7,948 nt of DNA from Deltaproteobacteria bacterium RIFOXYA12_FULL_61_11. Its GTDB lineage: Bacteria > Bdellovibrionota_F > JAHFAK01 > YA12-FULL-61-11. The position numbers and the translations under genes were made by a program. The stretch spans positions 1-7,948 of the forward strand of contig MGSU01000197.1 of the NCBI GenBank assembly GCA_001799195.1, in the 5' to 3' direction. The notes below the pieces were generated by a model that searched no databases, was not told the origin of the DNA, and saw nothing but the letters and a program-made list of their open reading frames with translations. Below, one piece after another: positions 1-5,468 of the stretch (the first letter of the stretch is position 1; the number at the start of each line of letters is the position of its first letter).

Positions 1-93
1 TATGCCTACGGTAATGCCACCGGCGCCGCCTGCCAATGCCCCGGCTCGACCTGTCTCGGCTACGACGGCGGTCAGGGTTGCTGCCGCAACTGA
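1..93 (+). CDS. Cysteine-rich protein, C-terminal fragment (5' end outside window)
   Basis: Reading from base 1 gives 30 residues and a TGA stop at 91-93. Third codon positions are nearly all C, G or T, with C strongly dominant, as in the confirmed genes here, so this looks like a real coding end. The tail contains five cysteines (visible residues 11, 13, 18, 27 and 28, the last two adjacent) among glycines, tyrosines and small residues, and ends in CCRN. Such spacing suggests disulphide bonding in a secreted or surface protein. The next gene downstream is also secreted, but a shared role is only a guess. I do not recognise the family from this short piece. Confidence 0.6.
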   Translation, partial: YAYGNATGAACQCPGSTCLGYDGGQGCCRN

Positions 94-116
94 TCCTTCT
101 CTTTTCCTCATCAGTT
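88..116 (+). terminator. Weak hairpin overlapping the stop codon, possible terminator
   Basis: AACTGAT at 88-94 and ATCAGTT at 110-116 form a perfect 7-bp inverted repeat around a 15-nt pyrimidine-rich loop. The left arm contains the stop codon of the partial upstream gene. No T-run follows directly; T-rich sequence comes only about 20-40 bases later (136-157). The position suits transcription termination or mRNA end protection, but the long loop and AT-rich stem make it weak. Confidence 0.22.
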
Positions 117-161
117 CCCTTCTAAATACAACGCCTTTAAAATAATTTTTCTTTTTCCCAT

Positions 162-178
162 CCGGCACGACCTTTGCC
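162..178 (+). promoter_or_regulatory. Sigma-54 (RpoN) -24/-12 promoter candidate
   Basis: CCGGCACGACCTTTGCC matches the RpoN consensus YTGGCACGrNNNTTGCW at all defined positions except the T before GG and the final W. The essential GG (164-165) and GC (176-177) are both present with exactly 10 bases between them, the required spacing. Transcription would start near 189, giving a leader of about 54 nt before the protease start at 243. RpoN promoters need an AAA+ enhancer-binding activator, so the protease gene would be under conditional control. I cannot identify an activator site in the upstream pyrimidine-rich stretch. The match and position are seen; activity is inferred. Confidence 0.6.
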
Positions 179-231
179 TTGTTCCCAGGGTCCCTCGATC
201 GTGCTATGAACCAATCCTCGACGTTTGAACC

Positions 232-240
232 GAGGAGGGG
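232..240 (+). promoter_or_regulatory. Strong Shine-Dalgarno site of the protease gene
   Basis: GAGGAGGGG lies directly upstream, its AGGAGG core (233-238) 4 nt from the ATG at 243. It decides the start: the in-frame TTG at 225 would place this site inside the coding sequence and add six residues ahead of a good signal peptide. Confidence 0.8.
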
Positions 241-242
241 GC

Positions 243-1748
243 ATGATCCGCACCATTGGTATCCTCACCGCATTCGCCTTCGCAGCAGCGGCCTGGGCCG
301 CACCGTTCAATCTCGTCACCTTGCAGCAATCCCTGAAGACGACCAAGGCCTCCTGGACTGCCGGGCCGACCGGGCTGCACGATCTCAGCATGCAGGAGAA
401 GCGCGAGCTCCTCGGCCTGCTCGACTACGTCGAGATCACGGCCTTCTCCGAAGTCCGTGACGAAGACTACTTGGACGAGGACCTGCCGCTCACCCACGAC
501 TGGCGGAACGTAAACGGCAAGAACTACGACACCGACATGCGCTACCAGGGCCGTTGCGGGAGCTGCGTGGCCTTCGCCACGGTCGCGGCCGTGGAGATGC
601 AGCTCAACATCACCAACAAGCGGCCCGACCTGGACCTGGACTTCAGCGAGCAACACCTCTTCACCTGCGGCGGCCGTTCTTGCTCGACCGGCTGGTACGC
701 GACCTCGGGACTCTCGTACATCCAGAAGTACGGCGTCCCCGATGAGCAATGCTTCCCCTATCTCTCGGGGAACCTCGGTCAGGACCTGCAGTGCACGCAG
801 ACCTGCGGTGACGCCAAGGCTCGCCTCTTCACCATCCCCTCGTTCCGCACCGTGACCAGCGGCAGCGAGAACATCGAGGTCATCAAGAAAGCCCTCACCG
901 AAGGCCCCCTGCTGACCACCATGCGCGTCTACGAGGACTTCTATGCCTATACCGGCGGAGTCTACGAGTACAAGAGCGGCAAGATGGTCGGCGGCCACGC
1001 CGTGACCATGCTCGGCTACGACGTCGAGCGCCGGGCCTGGTTGGTCAAGAACAGTTGGGGCGACGCCTGGGGCGAGGGCGGCTACTTCTGGATCCGCTGG
1101 GGGGATGTCTCCGGCCTCGGCCAATCGACCTATCAACCCGTGGTGAAGTCCTTGGAGGGTTTCGTCAAGATCACCGATCCCAAGGACGAAGCCGTGCTCT
1201 CGGGCAAGGTCGTCTTCTCGGTCGAGAACACCTATACCGGCGCAACCTCGGTGGCCTACAAGCTCCTCTCCAAGGGCGAGGTACTGTCTGAGCAGAGCAA
1301 GGAAGCCGCCCCGCAGACGACCTTCAGCCTCGACACCGCCGCTCTCCCCGACGGCGCCTACGACTTGGTCGCCCTGGTCCGCCGCGGTGAACAAGAATTC
1401 CGCTCCCACTACCTCAAGGTGTGGATCCTCAACACCCAACCAACCCTCTCTCTGACCCTAACCGACCCGGTCGAGGGCACCGTACTCTCGGACAAGATCC
1501 TGCTCTCCTACTCCTGTGGCGCGGACCAGAGCATTCCCTTCACCGTCCTACGCACCGTCATCGAGGGAGCCGGCGTCAGCAAATCGTTCGAGGTGAAGAA
1601 CCCCTGCCCGGCAATCAAAGTCCGCTGGACGACCTTCCTCTTCCCGAATGGGGAGTACACGGTCCGCGGTATCGGCTTGGTCGGGACCAAGGCCAGCGTC
1701 TCCTCGAAGCCCGTGAAGCTCAGCGTCAAGAACCCGGCAAAACCCTGA
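243..1748 (+). CDS. Secreted papain-family (C1A) cysteine protease with two Ig-like domains
   Basis: 501-residue exported endopeptidase. Residues 1-20 are a signal peptide: MIR, a hydrophobic alanine-rich core, and a likely cut after AWA. Residues 23-62 resemble the short cathepsin-B-type propeptide (WTAG at 38-41, then an LS..EKRELLG helix), which normally blocks the active site until removed. The mature domain starts near LPLTHDWR (81-88). Papain landmarks are all present: oxyanion Gln102, nucleophile Cys108 in CGSCVAFA, the SEQ.L..C motif (135-142), His252 in GGHAV, and Asn270 in KNSWG followed by WGEGGYFWI. The Trp normally after the catalytic Cys is Val109. Residues about 310-395 and 402-498 are two beta-rich modules with the LPDGAYDL / FPNGEYTV signature of bacterial Ig-like domains; the second has two cysteines that could pair. 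An active extracellular or periplasmic protease is likely, for nutrition, predation or processing; its substrate is unknown. The sigma-54 promoter and strong ribosome binding site upstream suggest regulated, high expression. Confidence 0.93.
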   Translation: MIRTIGILTAFAFAAAAWAAPFNLVTLQQSLKTTKASWTAGPTGLHDLSMQEKRELLGLLDYVEITAFSEVRDEDYLDEDLPLTHDWRNVNGKNYDTDMRYQGRCGSCVAFATVAAVEMQLNITNKRPDLDLDFSEQHLFTCGGRSCSTGWYATSGLSYIQKYGVPDEQCFPYLSGNLGQDLQCTQTCGDAKARLFTIPSFRTVTSGSENIEVIKKALTEGPLLTTMRVYEDFYAYTGGVYEYKSGKMVGGHAVTMLGYDVERRAWLVKNSWGDAWGEGGYFWIRWGDVSGLGQSTYQPVVKSLEGFVKITDPKDEAVLSGKVVFSVENTYTGATSVAYKLLSKGEVLSEQSKEAAPQTTFSLDTAALPDGAYDLVALVRRGEQEFRSHYLKVWILNTQPTLSLTLTDPVEGTVLSDKILLSYSCGADQSIPFTVLRTVIEGAGVSKSFEVKNPCPAIKVRWTTFLFPNGEYTVRGIGLVGTKASVSSKPVKLSVKNPAKP

Positions 1749-1759
1749 AACAAAAAACC

Positions 1760-1776
1760 TTGGCACCCAGCCTTCT
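1760..1776 (+). promoter_or_regulatory. Degenerate sigma-54-like element before the receiver/PAS gene
   Basis: TTGGCACCCAGCCTTCT has a perfect TTGGCAC -24 half, but the -12 half is CTTCT instead of TTGCT, so the essential GC is TC. It lies in the 82-base gap after the protease gene, about 55-70 bases ahead of the next start, the right place for a promoter. Loss of the -12 G usually cripples RpoN promoters, so this may be decayed, weak or chance. The alternative is co-transcription from the protease promoter. Confidence 0.2.
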
Positions 1777-1830
1777 CGCGGCTTCCCCCTCGCTTCCTGC
1801 GCTTTCCAAGACGCGGTCTGAGCAACGGTG

Positions 1831-3285
1831 ATGACCACCTCCAAGGGCAACATCCTGATCGTCGAGGACGAGCGGCTCATCGCCCTCGAACTCAAACACT
1901 CCCTCGAAGACCGGGGTTTCCGTTGCGCCGGTTTCGCCTCGAACGCGGACCAAGCCCTGGAGCTGGCCCGACGGCTCCGTCCTGACTTGGTACTCATGGA
2001 CATCAGGCTCGAAGGCCAGGGCGACGGCATCGGCGCGGCCAAGATCCTGCAACAGGAGCTCGGCCTCCCGGTCATCTTCCTCACCTCCCATTCCGACGAA
2101 ACCACGGTACGCCGGGCCGCAGAACTCGGCCCCTACGGTTACCTGCTGAAACCGATAGAAGAACATGAGCTCACCCTCGCCTTGGAGATGGCGCTCTCGA
2201 AGGCGCGCATGGAAACCGCCCTGCGCCGGCAGGAACGATGGTTGGCCACCACCTTGCGCAGCATTCGGGAGGCCGTTGTCTGTGCCGACAACACGGGCAA
2301 GGTCACCTTCCTTAATCCCGCTGCCTCGAACCTGCTGGGTTGGCAAGGCGATGAGGCCAAGGGGGAACCCCTCGGCAAGATCCTCGAGCTGATCGACGAG
2401 ACCACGGGCCGGAAACACGAGCCGTTCGTCGAGGTCTTCGCCGCTCCCACCAACCCCGAGGTCCGACTCTGCACCCACCTCTCCCTGCTCACGCGTGACG
2501 GCCGGCGGCTTCACGTGAGCGAGAGCATCGCTCCCATCACCGATGAAGACGGCACGCTGCTCGGCACGCTGGTCATCCTGCGCGACGTCTCGGCCGAGGT
2601 CCGCACCGAACGGGACTTCTTCGCGCAGCAGTTCGAGCGCATGTTGGCCCACCTCTCCGAGCTCGAGATCAACGGCAAGGTGTTGTTCGCAGAGGTACTC
2701 GGAGCCTTGGGTCCCGATCAGAAGGTGCTGGCAGGCACCGTGGTCGAAGCCTGTCGGGACCTTCGCTTCCTCACCAGTCGTCTGGCAGCGGTCCACCAGA
2801 GCAGCACCGAGGAAACGCCTGCGCCGAGAACCGCCGTGCAGCTCCAAACGTTGCTTCGCGAACTCCCGGAGGTGTTCCGCGGTCCAACGACGCGGAAAAA
2901 GATAGTCCTCGCTTTGGACCTACCCCAACAACCGATCACGGTCTCGGCCGAACGCGAGTTGCTGTGGTTCTTGATCGCCTCCCTGGTCGAGACCTTGCTC
3001 GAGAACTCTCCCCCGGTGTCCACGGTGAGAATCTCCCTCGCGGTCGAGCAGGGTGAAGGCCCACGGCTCGAACTCAGTAATCCCGAGTTGCGCATGACCC
3101 TGCCCTCCTCCCTCGAGGAACGTCCCCCCAGTGAAGAGGTGTGCGCCTTCCTGCTCACCCCGCAACAGGCGCGCTTCCACCACTTCCTGAGCACGATCGC
3201 TCGGCGGCACGGCCTCACCTTCGAGGTGCGCGATCACGCGGGGATCATCCTCAACGTTCCCGCCTCGATGATCCTCACACCCTGA
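1831..3285 (+). CDS. Receiver-PAS signalling protein with degenerate histidine-kinase-like C terminus
   Basis: 484-residue cytoplasmic protein; no signal peptide or membrane segment. Residues 5-125 are a complete CheY-like receiver: acidic E12/D13, phospho-acceptor D57 in LVLMDIRL, T85, and K107 in YLLKPI. A helical linker leads to a PAS domain at about 133-255 (WLATTLRSIREAVV, then FLNPAASNLLGW, ending APITDEDG..LGTLVILRDVS), the REC-PAS arrangement common in phosphorelay proteins that usually continue into a kinase. Here residues 262-484 have kinase-like helical then alpha/beta character but no HE(L/I)(R/K)xP or HRVKN phospho-acceptor box (H274 sits in AHLSELEIN), no clear Asn N-box (SLVETLLENSPP) and no DxGxG ATP lid. 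I infer a receiver-driven pseudokinase or output domain rather than an active kinase. The ATG at 1831 was chosen; GTG at 1828 is the only other nearby start, and neither has a good ribosome binding site. It follows the protease gene by 82 bases on the same strand, so co-transcription is possible. The 3' end overlaps the convergent RecU-like gene by 11 bp. Confidence 0.87.
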   Translation: MTTSKGNILIVEDERLIALELKHSLEDRGFRCAGFASNADQALELARRLRPDLVLMDIRLEGQGDGIGAAKILQQELGLPVIFLTSHSDETTVRRAAELGPYGYLLKPIEEHELTLALEMALSKARMETALRRQERWLATTLRSIREAVVCADNTGKVTFLNPAASNLLGWQGDEAKGEPLGKILELIDETTGRKHEPFVEVFAAPTNPEVRLCTHLSLLTRDGRRLHVSESIAPITDEDGTLLGTLVILRDVSAEVRTERDFFAQQFERMLAHLSELEINGKVLFAEVLGALGPDQKVLAGTVVEACRDLRFLTSRLAAVHQSSTEETPAPRTAVQLQTLLRELPEVFRGPTTRKKIVLALDLPQQPITVSAERELLWFLIASLVETLLENSPPVSTVRISLAVEQGEGPRLELSNPELRMTLPSSLEERPPSEEVCAFLLTPQQARFHHFLSTIARRHGLTFEVRDHAGIILNVPASMILTP

Positions 3286-3913
3286 GGGCCGTCGGGAGTC
3301 GCAAGCCCGACATACCCACACCGTACCTTCCTTCCAGGCGGTCGAGCGCGGCGAGATAATCGAGGACGACGAGCCCCGTACCCGGGCGTACGGGCTCGAG
3401 TATCTCGTGCAAGACGTCCAGCCCGAGGCTACGACGCCTTGCACCTCCGGTCTCCGGTGCGATGAGCTGAATAGGGACGAAAAAAACTTCCTCGGAGCGG
3501 GAGAACTCGACCAGGAAGCCGGCCAGTGCTCCCATCGCGGCGACCCGGCGCAGGTAGGCGACCTGGTGGGGATGGAGGTTGTCATAGTCTATTCTGCCGC
3601 GCTTCGTGCTCTTGGCATCGAAAAAAATCGCTCGACCCTGGGGAGCGAGTACGCCACCGTAATCCGGCTCGGCCTTGGACTCGGGCACGAACAACCTGAG
3701 CTCGCCACCGTCGGCGATCTGTCCGTTCAGGGCCAGGACTTCAGCGCTCGGCGAGAGCCTGCGGCCGCGACGTTGCAAGAACCTGCCAGGTACGGCCTTG
3801 CGGGTGATCACCGCGCGACCCGTTTGTTCATAGCCCTGATTGATCAGGTCGACCAGACCTTGGAAGCGCCCCCCGACCTCGCGACCGGCAAGACCTTGGC
3901 GCGCTCCGCTCAC
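3275..3913 (-). CDS. RecU-like Holliday junction resolvase / PBP-related factor A family
   Basis: 212 residues, close to Bacillus RecU (about 206). RecU dimers cut four-way DNA junctions in recombination, using a metal site of the restriction-endonuclease fold. Visible family features: the N-terminal GREVGGRFQ..VDLINQGYEQTGRAVITRK.VPG (10-43), KAEPDYGGVL (80-89) with catalytic Asp84, FFDAKST (97-103) with Asp99 and Lys101 forming the D...(D/E)xK metal site, and NLHPHQVAYL (112-121). Then follows a hydrophobic GALAGFLVEF strand and a FVPIQLI segment like the family's aromatic C-terminal half. It lacks the long N-terminal tail of the Bacillus protein and has an insert at about 46-79 before the first catalytic Asp. 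The GTG start at 3913 is supported by a GAGAGG site (3924-3919) 5 nt upstream and a 4-nt overlap with the glycosyltransferase stop, implying translational coupling. The link to glycosyltransferases is unusual; B. subtilis recU is instead linked to the penicillin-binding protein gene ponA. A role in mobile-element or repair biology is possible. Confidence 0.85.
   Translation of the reverse strand: MSGARQGLAGREVGGRFQGLVDLINQGYEQTGRAVITRKAVPGRFLQRRGRRLSPSAEVLALNGQIADGGELRLFVPESKAEPDYGGVLAPQGRAIFFDAKSTKRGRIDYDNLHPHQVAYLRRVAAMGALAGFLVEFSRSEEVFFVPIQLIAPETGGARRRSLGLDVLHEILEPVRPGTGLVVLDYLAALDRLEGRYGVGMSGLRLPTALRV
3370..3398. other. GC-rich hairpin inside the 3' part of the RecU-like gene
   Basis: CGAGCCC (3370-3376) pairs with GGGCTCG (3392-3398) and GTAC (3378-3381) with GTAC (3388-3391). 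This gives an 11-bp stem with one bulged base (3377) and a 6-nt loop, CCGGGC. It lies about 85 bases past the end of the converging receiver/PAS gene and could slow or end read-through from that side. It has no U-tract, so intrinsic termination is doubtful and it may simply reflect coding sequence. Confidence 0.25.
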
Positions 3914-5463
3914 ATCGGCCTCTCGGTGAGATTGCGCCGACTTACTGCTACCAATTCGCGTTCGTGGTCCGCCCGGGCCAAGCGCTCCGCCACTTCCAGG
4001 TGCCGTCTCGCGGCGGCGAGGTGCCCGCGTTGCCGTTCCAACGTGAGGAGGTTCATGCGAAAGTAGAACCGCTCGAGCATGCGTTCCAATCCGTGATGGT
4101 GGAGGATCAAGTCGACTTGGCCGATCAAGCCCCCGCGCAAGCGGATACTTTCTTCGACGTTGTCGTTGCAGCGGTTCTTGAAAGAGATGCTCGGCTTGCG
4201 TTTGAAGAGCCGCGTAACGGGAATATCCAGATAGCCGCTGCGGCCTCGGGCCTCGGGTACCGTCTCGGTCAAAGGACGGTACCCATAGAGCGAGGGGTCA
4301 TCGGTGTAGTTGCGTTGGATCATGCGCACGCCCTCGTAACGCTCCCATACCCGCGGATCATTGGCCACGGAGAGCAACAGGGCCTGATCCGTGAGGGACA
4401 AACGCTCGTCGGCATCGAGGGAGAAGACCCAATCGCCCCGAAGCCCTTGGAGTAATTGATTCCTTGCGGCGGAAAAATCGTCGGCCCACGTCATCGGCCT
4501 GACCACGGCCCCGGCCCGCCGGATGAGTTCCACGGAAGAGTCCGTCGAGCCCGTATCACCGAACACCGCTTCGTCGACCACCGGCAGCAGGCAATCGAAG
4601 AGCTCCGGAAGATTGGGTTCCTCGTCGCGTACTAACGCGATGCCGGAGATGGTCCGCCGCCCCTCGAAGAGCTGTTCCTGGCGCCGAGCGAAATCCAAGG
4701 CTTGTTCGGTATAGGGGCATCTGCCTGCCTCCGGCTCCCACTTCCGTACGAAGACCCTGCCATTGCGCAGCAACCAGGCATCGAGGTCGACCCGGTTGTG
4801 CTCGAAACTCCGGCTGCCGTGGTGGTGGACGAAGACCCCACGGTGAAAATAATTGCGATAGCCTTGGCGCACCAAGCGCAGGCAGAGATCTGTATCCTCA
4901 TAGTTGCCCAAGCCGAAGCGCTCGTCGAAAGCACCGACGTGATCGAGTCTCTGTCGGGACGTGAGCAGGCAGAAACCGACCAACCGCCAACATTCCTGGT
5001 AACAACCACCGAACGCGCTGCGCACGGCCGCGCCGAACCCCTGCAGTTCCTCGTCGTTGCCGTACTTCGTCTCCCGCACGAGCTGGGGGCCGCCGACGTG
5101 GTTGGACACCGGACCGACCGCTCCAACCTCGGCGCGATGCTCAAAACACTCCACTAGCCCTTTCAACCATTCCTTGCACAAGAGCACGTCATTGTTGAGG
5201 AACAGTATATGCTCACCCTTGGCATGGCGGAGTCCGAGGTTGTTCCCGGCGGCGAAGCCGAGGTTGCGCGAGGAACGCAACAACGAGGCCGGGTGTTGCC
5301 GATGTTCCGAGAGGAAGGCGGCAACCGCCTCGGCGCTATCATCGGTAGAAGCATTGTCGACGACCACGAGTTCGAAAGGATAGTCGGTGTGCGCCCAAAG
5401 GCTGTGGAGGAACTCCAGCGTCACCGCGCGGTGGTTGTAGCAGAGGACGATGATGGTGACCAT
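3910..5463 (-). CDS. Tandem two-domain family 2 (GT-A) glycosyltransferase
   Basis: 517-residue cytoplasmic enzyme with two complete GT2 modules. Module 1 (1 to about 245) resembles rhamnosyltransferase/WbbL-type enzymes: TIIVLCYNH at the N terminus, nucleotide-binding VVVDNASTDDS (Asp36), NLGFAAGNN (67-75), metal-binding FLNNDV (Asp92), and acceptor/base motif FDERFGLGNYEDTDLCLRL (Glu189-Asp190). Module 2 (about 271-470) resembles the GT2 group that includes the peptide S-glycosyltransferase SunS and many TPR-linked enzymes: ISGIALVRDEEPNLPELF, FGDTGSTDSS (Asp303), DDFSAARNQLL (328-338), LDADE (349-353), then RLFKRKPSISFKNRCNDNVEES and an HHHG segment. The last 50 residues are helical and TPR-like. 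Two active sites may add two sugars in sequence to a surface polysaccharide, lipid or protein; donor and acceptor are unknown. The ATG at 5463 follows the upstream stop by 5 nt with only a weak ribosome binding site, suggesting coupling. The stop overlaps the RecU-like start (GTGA). Confidence 0.9.
   Translation of the reverse strand: MVTIIVLCYNHRAVTLEFLHSLWAHTDYPFELVVVDNASTDDSAEAVAAFLSEHRQHPASLLRSSRNLGFAAGNNLGLRHAKGEHILFLNNDVLLCKEWLKGLVECFEHRAEVGAVGPVSNHVGGPQLVRETKYGNDEELQGFGAAVRSAFGGCYQECWRLVGFCLLTSRQRLDHVGAFDERFGLGNYEDTDLCLRLVRQGYRNYFHRGVFVHHHGSRSFEHNRVDLDAWLLRNGRVFVRKWEPEAGRCPYTEQALDFARRQEQLFEGRRTISGIALVRDEEPNLPELFDCLLPVVDEAVFGDTGSTDSSVELIRRAGAVVRPMTWADDFSAARNQLLQGLRGDWVFSLDADERLSLTDQALLLSVANDPRVWERYEGVRMIQRNYTDDPSLYGYRPLTETVPEARGRSGYLDIPVTRLFKRKPSISFKNRCNDNVEESIRLRGGLIGQVDLILHHHGLERMLERFYFRMNLLTLERQRGHLAAARRHLEVAERLARADHERELVAVSRRNLTERPM
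3919..3924 (-). promoter_or_regulatory. Ribosome binding site of the RecU-like gene
   Basis: GAGAGG on the minus strand, 5 nt before the GTG start and inside the last codons of the glycosyltransferase gene. It supports the GTG start and the coupled reading of the two genes. Confidence 0.6.
4255..4284. repeat. Perfect 10-bp inverted repeat within the glycosyltransferase gene
   Basis: GGGTACCGTC (4255-4264) and GACGGTACCC (4275-4284) are exact reverse complements around a 10-nt loop. The arms fall in codons for the GYRPLTETVPEAR part of module 2. No T-run follows on either strand. A stem this long and perfect is uncommon by chance in 8 kb but not exceptional; it could be an mRNA hairpin or a protein-binding palindrome. 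Confidence 0.5.
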
Positions 5464-5468
5464 GGGAC

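Noticed and set aside
115-146. Sigma-70-type promoter using TAAAAT at 138-143
   Set aside because: The -10-like box is acceptable, but the sequence at the -35 position (TTCCCT) is poor and the region is generally AT-rich. The sigma-54 element just downstream is a far better match.
225-242. TTG at 225 as start of the protease gene
   Set aside because: It would place the GAGGAGGGG ribosome binding site inside the coding region and extend the signal peptide with NRGGG. The ATG at 243 is ideally placed.
300-600. Degraded or inactive papain domain
   Set aside because: The Trp-to-Val change next to the catalytic Cys first suggested inactivity, but Gln102, Cys108, His252 and Asn270 are all present with correct surrounding motifs.
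204-1439. 411-codon minus-strand open frame opposite the protease gene
   Set aside because: It lies antisense to a gene with a full catalytic triad and signal peptide. Its product is a low-complexity mix rich in G, E, V, L and A with no motif, typical of antisense frames in GC-rich DNA.
1726-2847. 373-codon minus-strand open frame opposite the receiver/PAS gene
   Set aside because: Same reasoning: it mirrors a clearly conserved REC-PAS gene and shows no domain signature of its own.
3407-4066. 219-codon plus-strand open frame
   Set aside because: It is antisense to the RecU-like gene, which has an intact catalytic motif set, and to the end of the glycosyltransferase gene.
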